A stretch of DNA of 64,000 bases from Pseudomonas fragi (GTDB lineage: Bacteria > Pseudomonadota > Gammaproteobacteria > Pseudomonadales > Pseudomonadaceae). Below the pieces are notes generated by a model. The model had not been told where the DNA came from, ran no database searches, and saw only the letters and a list, made by a program, of their open reading frames with translations. The stretch is from the NCBI RefSeq assembly GCF_025426255.1, contig NZ_CP104861.1:4526001-4590000 (forward strand), written 5' to 3'. The translations under genes and the position numbers were made by a program. Below, piece by piece: positions 1-9,214 of this stretch. Position 1 is the stretch's first letter. Each line of letters begins with the position of its first letter.

Positions 1-515
1 CCCAACAGGTCGGCGCTGCGGCTGAATTCGGCAAGCTTCCAGCCGCGATGGTTGGACAACCCGTAACCGCGAATCTTGCCTGCCCGGATCAGGTCATCAA
101 GGGCTCGCAGGGTTTCATCTACCGGTGTGTCGTGGTCTTCGCGGTGCAGGTAAAACAGGTCGATATAGTCGGTGTTCAGGCGTTTGAGGCTGGCCTCGGC
201 CGAGGCGATAACGTTCTGACGCGATGCGCCGCTGTTGTTCGGCCCGCTACCACCCGGGTCGGGATTGACGAACTTGGTCGCCAGCACCCATTGCTGACGG
301 CGCTCGCCGATCAAGCGGCCGACCACCTCTTCCGAAGCACCGCCGTTGTAGCCGTTGGCGGTGTCGATGGAGTTGATGCCCTGCTCAAACGCGCGGTCGG
401 TGATACGCCGCGCAACGTCGTCCGGGGTCTGCCCGCCGAACATCATGGTGCCCAGGGTGATGGGCGAAACCTTCACACCGTTGCGGCCCAGGTTGCGGTA
501 CTGAATGTCGCTCAT
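1..515 (-). CDS. Aldo/keto reductase, 3' end cut off by the window edge
   Basis: This is an open frame with no stop before base 1, so only the first 171 residues are present. It starts at the ATG complementary to 513-515, behind an AGGGAG ribosome site. The residues expected of the (beta/alpha)8 NADPH-dependent aldo/keto reductases are visible: Asp51 in DTANGY, Tyr56, Lys81 in LATKF and His124 in YLHRED. The family reduces aldehydes and ketones in the cytosol; the substrate cannot be told. It is divergent from the sulfur regulator that follows. Bases 516-731 hold an AT-rich stretch around 655-690 that could contain promoters for both directions. Confidence 0.9.
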   Translation of the reverse strand, partial: MSDIQYRNLGRNGVKVSPITLGTMMFGGQTPDDVARRITDRAFEQGINSIDTANGYNGGASEEVVGRLIGERRQQWVLATKFVNPDPGGSGPNNSGASRQNVIASAEASLKRLNTDYIDLFYLHREDHDTPVDETLRALDDLIRAGKIRGYGLSNHRGWKLAEFSRSADLL

Positions 516-731
516 GATGACTCCCTGCGTGGTGATCGTGAAATCGAATGGCGCAAACATTAGTCAGCGTGGCTAGGGCGGTCAACGCCCAACGAGGCAT
601 AACCATAGAGCGGTTTTGTCGGGATTTCTCTTATTCGTAAACGATCTTTAAACGTCGGAATTAATTATTTATGGATCTAAAAAACCATCGGTAATCTCAT
701 GACTTTTCGGACCGCATGAAAAGGAATCATC

Positions 732-800
732 ATGAGCCGTCGCCCCCATGGCCCTGACTATTCACCTGCACTCACTCACGTTGCAGGCTCGCGCCCATGA
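732..800 (+). CDS. Possible 22-residue leader ORF coupled to the XRE regulator
   Basis: ATG at 732 is preceded by an AAGGA ribosome site (721-726 region) at good spacing and encodes 22 residues beginning MSRRPHGPDY. Its TGA (798-800) overlaps the ATG of the regulator at 797 (ATGA). No other strong ribosome site precedes 797, so the small ORF may drive translation of the regulator by coupling. Translation and conservation cannot be judged from one sequence. It could simply be chance, or the regulator could be read independently. Confidence 0.35.
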   Translation: MSRRPHGPDYSPALTHVAGSRP

Positions 801-1375
801 ATATCCCTACCGGTTTTCTCGACAGCAGCGGCAGCATTCCTTTTAGCCTGCCCGAGCGCGACCACCAGGGCGACGACCCCATCGCCCAGCGTATCAGCCT
901 GAACCTGCGGCGCCTGCGCGACAAGCGCCAGGTATCGCTGGAAGCACTGGCGCATGCCAGCGGCGTGCGCCGCTCGATGATTGCGCAAATAGAGGCAGGC
1001 CGCAGCTTTCCCTCGGTCAAAGTGCTGTGCAAGGTGGCTGGCGCACTCAAGGTATCGATCGCCGAGTTTCTCGACCCCGGCACCATTGTCCGCCGCGCCC
1101 TGCCCCCCGAGCACGGTGAAACGAAGGTGGAGTTCCATGAGCTGCGCCTGAGCCCGCAGGCCAGGCAAAACGTGCCCGGCAAACCGCACAGCGGGCAAAA
1201 AAACCTGGTGGTCGCTCAAGGCACTGTGGAGCTGACCATCAATGACGAACACTTCGTCCTGAACACTGGCGATTCAATTCTGTTCCACACCGAACAGCCC
1301 CCCACCTGCCACAACCCGAGAGACAGCGAAGCCGTCGCCTATCTGGTGACCAGCCCTGCGCAAGTGCAGGAATAG
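797..1375 (+). CDS. XRE-cupin transcriptional regulator, SutR-like
   Basis: The 192-residue protein has an N-terminal XRE helix-turn-helix at about residues 32-90 (RRLRDKRQVSLEALAHASG, then RSMIAQIEAG). A cupin sensor domain follows at about 110-185 (G..HSGQKNLVVAQGTVEL, then LNTGDSILFHTEQPP). This architecture matches E. coli SutR (YdcN), a regulator of sulfur utilisation. Its place at the head of a monooxygenase/transporter cluster fits control of organosulfur genes. The ligand is unknown. The only obvious ribosome site belongs to the small ORF overlapping its start. Confidence 0.85.
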   Translation: MNIPTGFLDSSGSIPFSLPERDHQGDDPIAQRISLNLRRLRDKRQVSLEALAHASGVRRSMIAQIEAGRSFPSVKVLCKVAGALKVSIAEFLDPGTIVRRALPPEHGETKVEFHELRLSPQARQNVPGKPHSGQKNLVVAQGTVELTINDEHFVLNTGDSILFHTEQPPTCHNPRDSEAVAYLVTSPAQVQE

Positions 1376-1411
1376 CCCGTTTTTGCCTACCCACTGCCAG
1401 GAGCGTTCGCC

Positions 1412-2551
1412 TTGTCACGTCACCTATCCCCTCTGGATTTCCCTGAAAGCCCTCTGTCCCGTGCCTTCGAACAACCGTTGTTTCTGGGCCTGTTCCTGCC
1501 GGTGCAGTCGGGTGGCTGGAGCCCTTCGGCTCTGCCGCGCAGCACCACCTGGACATTCGACTACAACCGCCAGCTGACCCTGCGCGCCGAAGCGCTGGGT
1601 TTCGATCTGGTGTTCGCCCTGGCCGAATGGTTGGGCAAGGGCGGCTACGGTGGCGATATTCGTTATCACGATGAGTCGCTGGACGCCTTTATCACCCAGG
1701 CAGCACTGGCGTCGGTGACCGAACGAATCCTGCTGATCTCCACCCTGCACGTACTTTACGGCCCTTGGCATCCGCTGCATCTGGCCAAGTTCGGCGCCAC
1801 CCTGGACCACATCAGCAAAGGCCGTTGGGGCCTGAACCTGGTGACCGGCCACCGGCATCGCGAGCACCGGCGTTTTGGGCAGGCACCCATCGAACATGAT
1901 CAGCGTTATCGCCAGGCCGATGAGTTTATCCGCGTAGTGCAGGAGCTTTGGCACAGTCAGGACAACGTCGATTTCAGCGGCGATCATTACAACCTGGAAG
2001 AGGCCTACATCAGCGTCAAACCGAGCTTCGGCCGCCCGGTGCTGGTCAACGCCACCGGCTCACCCGCAGGTATCGATTTCGCTGCCCGCCACTCCGACAT
2101 CGTGTTTACCACCAGCCCCGGCAGTGCCGAAATCGAGAACGCGCTGGACAAGCTGCCCGAGCATTTACAGCGGATAAAACATGCGGCCCGCGGCTATGGC
2201 CGTCAGGTGCGCACCCTGATCAACCCTCTGGTGATTTGCCGCGACAGCGATGCCGAAGCCTGGGAAGTCCACGCCGCGATTACCGCCGCAGGCGACCCTG
2301 GCGCGCTGGAAGGCCATGCCCGTGAAGCCAGCGATGCCCATGCCTGGCGCGGCCACCAACCAGCAGAGCGTTATGTCGGCGGCAATATCCAGCTGGTCGG
2401 CAGCCCCGAGACTGTGGTGCGCGACATCATTCGCCTGAAAGAAGCAGGCATCGATGGCCTGCAACTGAGTTTCTTCGATTTCGCCCCCGACCTTGAGCAG
2501 TTTGGAGAGCGAGTGTTGCCCCTTTTGCGCCAGGCCGGCTTGCGCCGCTAA
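1412..2551 (+). CDS. LLM-class flavin-dependent monooxygenase, SfnG-like
   Basis: The 379-residue protein is a luciferase-like (TIM-barrel) FMNH2-dependent monooxygenase. The frame begins at a TTG at 1412, supported by the ribosome site CCAGGAG at 1397-1403; no ATG lies near it. Family signatures include TTWTFDYNRQLTLRAEALGF, the GRWGLNLVTG segment, EHDQRYRQADEF and RPVLVNATGSPAG. These resemble alkanesulfonate/dimethylsulfone monooxygenases (SsuD/SfnG), which split C-S bonds to give sulfite. It is followed after 21 bases by an ABC importer, probably in one operon. The exact sulfur substrate is not predictable. It needs a separate flavin reductase, which is not in the window. Confidence 0.85.
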   Translation: MSRHLSPLDFPESPLSRAFEQPLFLGLFLPVQSGGWSPSALPRSTTWTFDYNRQLTLRAEALGFDLVFALAEWLGKGGYGGDIRYHDESLDAFITQAALASVTERILLISTLHVLYGPWHPLHLAKFGATLDHISKGRWGLNLVTGHRHREHRRFGQAPIEHDQRYRQADEFIRVVQELWHSQDNVDFSGDHYNLEEAYISVKPSFGRPVLVNATGSPAGIDFAARHSDIVFTTSPGSAEIENALDKLPEHLQRIKHAARGYGRQVRTLINPLVICRDSDAEAWEVHAAITAAGDPGALEGHAREASDAHAWRGHQPAERYVGGNIQLVGSPETVVRDIIRLKEAGIDGLQLSFFDFAPDLEQFGERVLPLLRQAGLRR

Positions 2552-2572
2552 CCCACTCCCAGGATGACCGCC

Positions 2573-4201
2573 ATGCCCTTTACCCGTCGTCAATTCATTG
2601 TTGGCTTGTCTGCCCTGTCCGCACTCGGCGCCAGCATTCCGTTCCTGCCCTCAGCCCTGGCCGACGCGACGGGCGAAGCCGTCAGCGGGCGACGGGTGTT
2701 CAACCTGTTGATCAATCCTGAACCACCGTCACTGAGCTCGTTCAACACCACCGCGGGCACCAGCGTCACGGCCAGCAGCAAGGTGCTGGAGGGTTTGCTC
2801 ACCTATGACGAAAACCTCAACGCCCGCCCTGCACTGGCGACCGCCTGGGAGGCTGCACCCGATGGCTTGAGCTACCGTTTCACCCTGCGCGAAGGCGTCA
2901 AATGGCATGACGGCGAGCCCTTCACCTCGGCCGACGTGGCCTTTTCCCTGGACCTGATCAAACGCTTCCACCCTCGTGGTTCCAGCACCTTTGCCAACCT
3001 TGAACGGGTCGACACTCCCGACGATCACACCGCCATCGTCCACTTGAGCAAGCCTGCGCCCTATCTGATCCGAGGCTTTGCCGGCGGAGAAACGCCGATC
3101 CTGCCCAAGCATCTCTACGCCTCAGGCGATCCTCTGAGCAACCTGCACAACAACGCCCCGGTCGGCACCGGCCCCTTCCGTTTCAAGCGTTGGGAACGTG
3201 GCAGCTTTATCGAATACGAACGCAACCCGCAGTACTGGGACCCGGCGGCAACTGTGGTAGATACCCTGATCCTCAAGGTCATCCCGGACGGCGCCGCACG
3301 CATGGCAGCCTTCGAAAACGGCACGCTGGATGCCGGCGGGCAAAGCCCGGTCCCCCTCAGCGAGCTGGACCGCCTGACCAAATCCGGCCGACTGAAGGCC
3401 ACAACCCGGGGCTACCGCTACACCATTACCCCGACCATTCTTGAGTTCAACCTTGACCACCCGCTGCTGTCACGCCTCGACGTTCGCCAGGCGATTGCCC
3501 ATGCACTGGACCGCGAAGTCATCCGCAAAGTGGTGTACTACGGCTACGCCGAAGCCAGCTACTCGCCTATCCCGAAAAGCTTCACCAATTATGTCTACGA
3601 AGGCCCCAACCCGTACCCGTTCGACACCGAGGCCGCCAACGCACTGCTGGACAAGGCCGGGCTGACAAAAAAAGGCCCCTGGCGCTTCAGCCTGACCCTC
3701 GACCCGCTGCCCTACGGCGACAGCTACAGCCGCACCGCCACCTATGTGCGCAGCGCTCTGGCGCGTATTGGCATCGAAGTTAAGCTGCGCGCCCAGGACT
3801 TCCCCACCTACATCAAGCGCATCTATACCGACCGCGACTTTGATTTCGCCGTGGTCGGCATGGGCACCCTGTATGACCCTACCGTCGGTGTTCAACGCCT
3901 GTACTGGTCAAAGAACTTTCGCAAAGGCGTGCCCTTCTCCAACGGCACCCACTACAACAACCCTGAAGTCGACCGCCTGCTGGAAAGCGCTGCCGTGGAG
4001 ACCGATGAACAAAAACGCGGCGATCTGTTCAAGGCGTTCCAAAAAATCGTTATCGAAGAGGTGCCGTCCATCACCCTGGTGATGCAGCAGCAGGTCTCGG
4101 TGTACAACTCGCGGGTCAGCGGCTTCGAAGACGACGCCAACGGTCTGGACAGCAGCCTGGCCAATATCAGCCTGGCCGCCAGCGGTGGCGAGCATGCTTG
4201 A
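2573..4201 (+). CDS. ABC transporter substrate-binding protein, peptide/nickel (SBP_bac_5) type
   Basis: This is a periplasmic binding protein of the DppA/OppA/NikA class, about 542 residues from ATG 2573. That start has AGGA at 2561-2564 eight bases upstream; an in-frame ATG at 2564 lies too close to the same site. The N-terminus (TRRQFIVGLSALSALG, ending near ALA) looks like a twin-arginine export signal. Family landmarks include the segment from EGLLTYDENL, the region ending WHDGEPFTSADVAF, and VGTGPFRF. It is followed directly by two permeases and a double ATPase. The setting between a sulfur monooxygenase and a DszC-like enzyme suggests an organosulfur ligand rather than peptides. This is inference. 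Confidence 0.9.
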   Translation: MPFTRRQFIVGLSALSALGASIPFLPSALADATGEAVSGRRVFNLLINPEPPSLSSFNTTAGTSVTASSKVLEGLLTYDENLNARPALATAWEAAPDGLSYRFTLREGVKWHDGEPFTSADVAFSLDLIKRFHPRGSSTFANLERVDTPDDHTAIVHLSKPAPYLIRGFAGGETPILPKHLYASGDPLSNLHNNAPVGTGPFRFKRWERGSFIEYERNPQYWDPAATVVDTLILKVIPDGAARMAAFENGTLDAGGQSPVPLSELDRLTKSGRLKATTRGYRYTITPTILEFNLDHPLLSRLDVRQAIAHALDREVIRKVVYYGYAEASYSPIPKSFTNYVYEGPNPYPFDTEAANALLDKAGLTKKGPWRFSLTLDPLPYGDSYSRTATYVRSALARIGIEVKLRAQDFPTYIKRIYTDRDFDFAVVGMGTLYDPTVGVQRLYWSKNFRKGVPFSNGTHYNNPEVDRLLESAAVETDEQKRGDLFKAFQKIVIEEVPSITLVMQQQVSVYNSRVSGFEDDANGLDSSLANISLAASGGEHA

Positions 4202-5180
4202 GCGACGCAGAATGTGGCGCCTGTCACGGCGTACCTTGTGGCAGGCCATCCCCACCGTGATCGGCATCCTGGTACTTAATTTTCTGCTGCTGCGGCTGAT
4301 CCCTGGCGACGCGGTAGACGTGCTGGCCGGTGAATCCGGGGGCGCCAGCGCCGAGACGCTGATCCAGTGGCGCAGCCATTTCGGCCTGGACTTGAGCCTG
4401 ATGGACCAACTGCAGCGCTACCTCGTCCAACTGGCCCATCTGGACCTGGGCCTGTCGCCGCGCTTCAACCTGCCGGTCAGCCAACTGGTGCTGGATCGAC
4501 TGCCCAACACCCTGCTGCTGATGGTCGGGGCACTGGGGCTGGCACTGGCTATCGGGATTGCTGCCGGGACCGCAATGGCGACCTGGGTCGGGCGCTGGCC
4601 TGACCGCGTGTTGTCACTGGCGGTGTTGTTGCTCTACTCCACCCCGGGATTCTGGATCGGCCTCATGGCGGTGCTGCTGTTCTCGGTCAAACTGGGCTGG
4701 CTACCCAACAACGGTTTCCAGACCCTGGGCCTGAACCTCAATGGCCCGGCCTGGCTGCTCGACCGGCTGCAACACGCTGTGCTGCCCGTACTGGCCCTGG
4801 CCACGTTTTATATCGCCCTGTATGCCCGCCTGACCCGCGCCGCGATGCTTGAAGTGCAACGTCAGGACTACGTGCGCACCGCTCGCGCCAAGGGGCTCAC
4901 GCCCTGGCGGGTGGTGTCGCGGCACGTGTTGCGCAACGCCCTGTTGCCCGTCTCGACCCTGGCCGGGCTGCATTTTGCCGCCCTGCTTGGCGGTGCTGCC
5001 GTCACCGAAACCCTGTTTGGCTGGCCCGGGCTGGGCCGCCTCACCCTGGAGGCGGTGATGTCCCGCGACTACAACCTGCTGCTGGGCATCCTGTTGTTGT
5101 CATCGATGCTGGTGGTGCTGATCAACATCGCCGTGGACCTGCTGCAAGCCTGGCTCGACCCCCGTCTCCAGGCCGACTGA
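4194..5180 (+). CDS. ABC transporter permease, DppB-like
   Basis: This is an inner-membrane permease of about 328 residues from ATG 4194, overlapping the end of the binding-protein gene (stop 4199-4201). A GTG at 4185 is a less likely start. It shows an N-terminal membrane segment (IPTVIGILVLNFLLLRLIPGD), then several hydrophobic helices. The cytoplasmic EAA loop typical of the DppB family is at RQDYVRTARAKGLTPWRVV, near residue 220. It pairs with the next gene to form the membrane channel of the importer. Confidence 0.92.
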   Translation: MLERRRMWRLSRRTLWQAIPTVIGILVLNFLLLRLIPGDAVDVLAGESGGASAETLIQWRSHFGLDLSLMDQLQRYLVQLAHLDLGLSPRFNLPVSQLVLDRLPNTLLLMVGALGLALAIGIAAGTAMATWVGRWPDRVLSLAVLLLYSTPGFWIGLMAVLLFSVKLGWLPNNGFQTLGLNLNGPAWLLDRLQHAVLPVLALATFYIALYARLTRAAMLEVQRQDYVRTARAKGLTPWRVVSRHVLRNALLPVSTLAGLHFAALLGGAAVTETLFGWPGLGRLTLEAVMSRDYNLLLGILLLSSMLVVLINIAVDLLQAWLDPRLQAD

Positions 5181-5194
5181 TAAGGAGCTGCCAC

Positions 5195-6073
5195 ATGACT
5201 TCTGCCGTGCTGCAAACCGCTCCAACCGGATACAGCGAAAGCGTCTGGACGGCCCTGCTGCGTAACCCCTCGGCACTGATCGGCGCGACGATGCTGGCGC
5301 TGGTGCTCATCCTGGCGCTGTTGGCCGGCACGCTCTACCCCGGCGATCCGCTGGACATGGTGGCCATGCCGATGCTCTGGCCCGGCGACGATCCTGGCTA
5401 CTTTCTGGGCAGCGATTCACTGGGCCGCGACGTGGCTGCCGGTATCGCCCACGGCGCCCGGGGCTCCTTATTGATTGCCGCCAGCGCCACCCTGATCAGC
5501 GTGTTGATCGGCGGGCTGGTCGGTGCCTTGGCCGGCTACCACGGCGGCAAGCTGGGGGATGTGCTGATGCGCATCTGCGAAGTGTTCCAGACCGTGCCGT
5601 CGTTTTTGCTGGTGATCGTCATCGTGGCCATCGGCAACCCGACACTGGGGATCATCGCGCTGGCGATCGGCATCTCCTCATGGCCAACGGTCGCACGGCT
5701 GGTGCGCGCCGAATTCCGTACCTTGCGCGAAGCCGACTTCGTCACCGCCGCCCGCAGCCTGGGCTTCAGCGATAGAGCCATCATCCTGCGCGAAATTCTG
5801 CCCAACGCCCTCGCGCCGCTGGTGGTCACCACCTCGATCCTGATCGCCCAGGCGATTCTGGTGGAGGCCGGACTGGCCTTTCTGGGCATGAGCGATCCGA
5901 ACCAAGCCAGCTGGGGCGCCATGCTCGGCAGTGGTCGCGAACAGATCGCCAGCGGCTGGTACCTGACCGCCCTGCCGGGGCTGGCAATCATCTTCGTGGT
6001 GCTGGCCCTCAACCTTCTGGGCGACGGTCTTAACGACGCCCTCAACCCTCGCCTGCGACGGTATATCCCATGA
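5195..6073 (+). CDS. ABC transporter permease, DppC-like
   Basis: The 292-residue second permease of the importer is preceded by a strong AAGGAG site 14 bases after the previous stop. The N-terminus carries the OppC-type amphipathic and first membrane helix (NPSALIGATMLALVLILALLAG). The LGSDSLGRDV motif follows, and then the EAA loop EADFVTAARSLGFSDRAII. About six membrane helices are apparent. The stop overlaps the start of the ATPase gene (ATGA at 6070), indicating coupled translation. Confidence 0.93.
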   Translation: MTSAVLQTAPTGYSESVWTALLRNPSALIGATMLALVLILALLAGTLYPGDPLDMVAMPMLWPGDDPGYFLGSDSLGRDVAAGIAHGARGSLLIAASATLISVLIGGLVGALAGYHGGKLGDVLMRICEVFQTVPSFLLVIVIVAIGNPTLGIIALAIGISSWPTVARLVRAEFRTLREADFVTAARSLGFSDRAIILREILPNALAPLVVTTSILIAQAILVEAGLAFLGMSDPNQASWGAMLGSGREQIASGWYLTALPGLAIIFVVLALNLLGDGLNDALNPRLRRYIP

Positions 6074-7776
6074 GCCTTCTGGACGTACGCGGTTTGCGCG
6101 TGAGCTACGACAACGCCGATGCGGTAAAAGACCTGAGTTTCACGTTGCAGGCTGGCGAGACCCTGGCACTGGTGGGTGAATCCGGCTGCGGAAAGTCCAC
6201 CACGGCCCTGGCGCTGATGGGCCTGCTGCCGGACAACGCCCGGCTGGGCGGCGAGGTCTTATTTGAAGGCCAGGACCTGCTGAGCATCGCGCCCCGGCAG
6301 ATGCGCCAGTTGCAAGGCAACGCGCTGGGGATGATTTTTCAGGACCCGCTGTCCAGCCTCAACCCGGTATTGACCCTGGGCGAACAGGTGGCCGAAAACC
6401 TGCTGGCGCACACCGACCTCACCCGTCGCCAGGCCTGGAAGCGCGCCGAAGAACTCTTTGCGCTGGTGCAACTGCCCCGCCCCGCGGCGCACCTGCGCGA
6501 GTACCCGCAACATTTGTCCGGCGGCCAGCGCCAGCGGGTTGTGATTGCCATGGCGATTGCTTGCCAGCCGCGCCTGTTGATCGCCGACGAGCCGACCACC
6601 GCGCTGGATGTGAGCGTGCAAGCGCAGATCCTCGAATTGCTGGCGCGATTGCGCGGTGAACTGGGCATGGGCCTGCTGTTGATCACTCATGATCTGGGCG
6701 TGGTTGGCCAGCACGCCGACCGGGTGATCGTGATGCATGACGGTTACGCGCTGGAAAGCCAACCGACCCGCGCCCTGATCGATCACCCGCAACACCCCTA
6801 CAGTCGCGGCCTGCTTCAGGCTTCGCTGGGAGCGGAACATGACCAGCACTACCTGAACAACCGCCTGGCCGAAATCAACATCGAGCGCCAGCCCGGCCAG
6901 GCCACGCGCTACAGCGTCAACAGCAGCCACTACGGGCCGGGGCGCAAGCCACGGGCACCCGCGGGCAACCCGGCGCTGCTCAAGGTCAGCGACCTGACCA
7001 CAGGCTACGGCGACAGCACTGTGCTCAACCGCATCAGCCTGGAAGTGGGCGAGCGCGAAAGCGTGGGGCTGGTCGGCGAATCGGGCTGCGGCAAGTCGAC
7101 CCTCAGCCGCACCCTGCTGCGCTTGCTGCCTGCACGCGGCGGTACTGTCGAGTTCGACGGGCGCGACATCGCCAGCCTCGCCGGTGAGGAGCTGCTGGGC
7201 TGGCGACGTCAGGTGCAAATGATTTTCCAGGACCCCTATGCCGCGCTCAATCCGCGCCACAGCGTGGAGACCATTCTCGACCGCGTGCAGCGCCTGCACG
7301 GGCAGAACGACCCAGGGCAGCGCCAACAGGCACGCCTGGCAATGCTCGACTCCGTCGGCCTGGCGCGCAGCAGTCTGGCGCGTCTGCCCCACCAGTTCTC
7401 CGGTGGTCAGCGCCAGCGCATCGGCATTGCCCGAGCGCTGATCCTCAAGCCCCGGCTGGTGATCTGCGACGAGCCGGTGTCGGCACTGGATGTCTCGACC
7501 CAGGCCCAGATTCTCAACCTGCTGGTGGAACTGCGCGAAGAGCTGGGCCTGTCCTACCTGTTTATCTCCCACGACCTGTCGGTGGTGCGCTATTTCGCCG
7601 ACCGGATCCTGGTGATGGAACAAGGGCAGATTGTCGAGCAAGCCACCCCGCACACCCTCTGGCACTCACCCCAGCACCCTTACACCCGTCGCCTGTTGGC
7701 GGCGATACCGGGCGCTGCGGCGCCGAGCCCCCCACCCCTGCCTGTATCAGGCCTGCGCTTTGCCGTTGGCTGGTAA
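6070..7776 (+). CDS. Fused double ABC ATPase (DppD-DppF type)
   Basis: The 568-residue cytosolic protein carries two complete nucleotide-binding domains in tandem. The first has Walker A GESGCGKST near residues 36-44, signature LSGGQRQRV near 150 and Walker B LLIADEPTT near 172. The second repeats these near 336 (GESGCGKST), 443 (FSGGQRQRI) and 464 (LVICDEPVS). In classical peptide importers the two ATPases are separate genes; the fused form resembles GsiA/YejF. It powers the importer encoded just upstream. A low-complexity tail (PSPPPLP) ends the protein. Seventeen bases separate it from the next gene. Confidence 0.94.
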   Translation: MSLLDVRGLRVSYDNADAVKDLSFTLQAGETLALVGESGCGKSTTALALMGLLPDNARLGGEVLFEGQDLLSIAPRQMRQLQGNALGMIFQDPLSSLNPVLTLGEQVAENLLAHTDLTRRQAWKRAEELFALVQLPRPAAHLREYPQHLSGGQRQRVVIAMAIACQPRLLIADEPTTALDVSVQAQILELLARLRGELGMGLLLITHDLGVVGQHADRVIVMHDGYALESQPTRALIDHPQHPYSRGLLQASLGAEHDQHYLNNRLAEINIERQPGQATRYSVNSSHYGPGRKPRAPAGNPALLKVSDLTTGYGDSTVLNRISLEVGERESVGLVGESGCGKSTLSRTLLRLLPARGGTVEFDGRDIASLAGEELLGWRRQVQMIFQDPYAALNPRHSVETILDRVQRLHGQNDPGQRQQARLAMLDSVGLARSSLARLPHQFSGGQRQRIGIARALILKPRLVICDEPVSALDVSTQAQILNLLVELREELGLSYLFISHDLSVVRYFADRILVMEQGQIVEQATPHTLWHSPQHPYTRRLLAAIPGAAAPSPPPLPVSGLRFAVGW

Positions 7777-7792
7777 TTCCAAGGAGCATCAC

Positions 7793-9016
7793 ATGTCGCA
7801 AATAGACTCAGCCTGGGGCGCCGTCCCGTCGGCCGGATACGAAGACCTGGCGCAACGTTTTCGCCCCCTGTTCGCCCGGATTCGCGAGGGTGCAGTGGAT
7901 CGCGAACTGGAGCGGCGCTTGCCGATCCAGGAACTGCAATGGCTCAAGGAAGCAGGTTTCACCACGGTTCGCGTACCCAAGGCATACGGCGGCGCGGGCG
8001 CCAGCCTGCCCGAGCTGTTCAACCTGCTGATCGAGCTGGCCGAGGCCGATTCGAATCTGGTGCAGTCATTGCGCGGGCACTTTGGTTTTTGCGAAAACCT
8101 GCTCAACAGCCGCGACCGTGAGTATCAGGGCATTTGGCTGGAGCGACTGGGCCGTGGCGAGACCGTCAGCCCGGCGTCCGGCGAAGTGGGCAACGCCAAA
8201 CAGCTTGAATTCGGCACCCGCCTGAGCCTGCACGGCGGCCATTGGCAACTCAGCGGCAGCAAGTTCTACACCACGGGGGCGCTGTATGCCGACTGGGTCG
8301 ATGTCAGCGCCAACAACCCTGATGAACAGCGGGTCTCGGTGACTGTACGCACCAGCGACCCCGGGGTTGAAATCATTGATGACTGGAACGGTTTCGGCCA
8401 GACCCTGACCGCCAGCGGCACGACCCATTTTCGCGAAGTGCCGGTCGATCCGATCAACGTCATCCTGGCTGAAAACCGCTTTCGCTATTCACCGGCTTTT
8501 TACCAGACCGTGCACACCGCGACCCTGGCCGGAATTGGCCGGGCGCTGGCCGCAGAGACGGCCGGGCACGTGGCCAGGCGCACCCGCAGCTTCAGCAGCG
8601 GCAATGCCCCGCGCGTGGCTCAGGACCCACAAGTGCTGCAAGTCGTGGGCAACCTGCGCAGCGCGGCCTACACCGCGGGAGCCATCACGGCACTGAACGC
8701 ACAGGCCCTGCAACGCGCCCATGAAGCGAGTTTGAGCGACGACGAACAGGCCCTGACCCTGGCGGTGAACATCGCGGAACTGGAAGTGGCGCAATCACAA
8801 ACCATCGTTTCGGACCTGATCATCAAGGCCAGTGGCGATTTGTTCGATGCGCTGAGTGCGTCGGCCACCCTCAAGCCATTGGGGCTGGACCGTTTCTGGC
8901 GTAATGCGCGGACGTTGTCGTCCCACAATCCGCGTATCTACAAGAGCCGCATCGTGGGTGACTTCGCGGTCAACGGCACACCGCCGCCTGCGCAATGGCG
9001 CATTGGCGTGGCGTAG
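7793..9016 (+). CDS. Acyl-CoA-dehydrogenase-fold flavoprotein, DszC/SfnB-like
   Basis: The 407-residue protein starts at ATG 7793, which has AAGGAG at 7781-7786; a longer upstream reading frame overlaps the ATPase gene and has no such site. The fold is that of acyl-CoA dehydrogenases, with the N-terminal helical part (IQELQWLKEAGFTTVRVPKAYGG) and central strands with SGSKFYTTGA. The C-terminal signature RFWRNARTLSSHNPRIYK is typical of DszC and SfnB rather than true acyl-CoA dehydrogenases. DszC is an FMNH2-dependent sulfur monooxygenase. SfnB is needed for dimethylsulfone use in Pseudomonas. It closes the operon and probably acts on the imported organosulfur compound. Confidence 0.85.
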   Translation: MSQIDSAWGAVPSAGYEDLAQRFRPLFARIREGAVDRELERRLPIQELQWLKEAGFTTVRVPKAYGGAGASLPELFNLLIELAEADSNLVQSLRGHFGFCENLLNSRDREYQGIWLERLGRGETVSPASGEVGNAKQLEFGTRLSLHGGHWQLSGSKFYTTGALYADWVDVSANNPDEQRVSVTVRTSDPGVEIIDDWNGFGQTLTASGTTHFREVPVDPINVILAENRFRYSPAFYQTVHTATLAGIGRALAAETAGHVARRTRSFSSGNAPRVAQDPQVLQVVGNLRSAAYTAGAITALNAQALQRAHEASLSDDEQALTLAVNIAELEVAQSQTIVSDLIIKASGDLFDALSASATLKPLGLDRFWRNARTLSSHNPRIYKSRIVGDFAVNGTPPPAQWRIGVA

Positions 9017-9035
9017 GATAAAAATCACGAAAAAC

Positions 9036-9198
9036 CTGTAGTCGCTGCCGAAGGAACGAGGCTGCGTTGGTGTGGGGCGGCACTCCGGCGCAGCCGTCGT
9101 AAAACCTGAGATCACGATTTATCAGTTAGACCGCAAACTCAGGTTTTACGATTTCTTAGCAATCGGACGCAGCCTCGTTCCTTCGGCAGCGACTACAG
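9036..9198. repeat. Nested inverted-repeat intergenic element (MITE-like)
   Basis: Outer arms of 31 bases at 9036-9066 and 9168-9198 are perfect inverted copies. An inner pair of 13 bases at 9098-9110 and 9138-9150 is also perfect. The element fills the gap between two convergent operons. Its ends (GTAGTCGCTGCCGA...AGGCTGCG) resemble the arms at 12736-12882 and 51764-51892, so it belongs to a dispersed family. It may also act as a bidirectional transcription stop. Confidence 0.85.
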
Positions 9199-9214
9199 GG
9201 GCAGGCCATTGGAC

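Noticed and set aside
48..563. 171-residue + strand frame at the left end
   Set aside because: It is the mirror of the truncated aldo/keto reductase, whose catalytic residues are intact.
6259..7665. 468-residue - strand frame opposite the double ATPase
   Set aside because: It mirrors a protein with six clear ABC motifs; no ribosome site or domain is visible.
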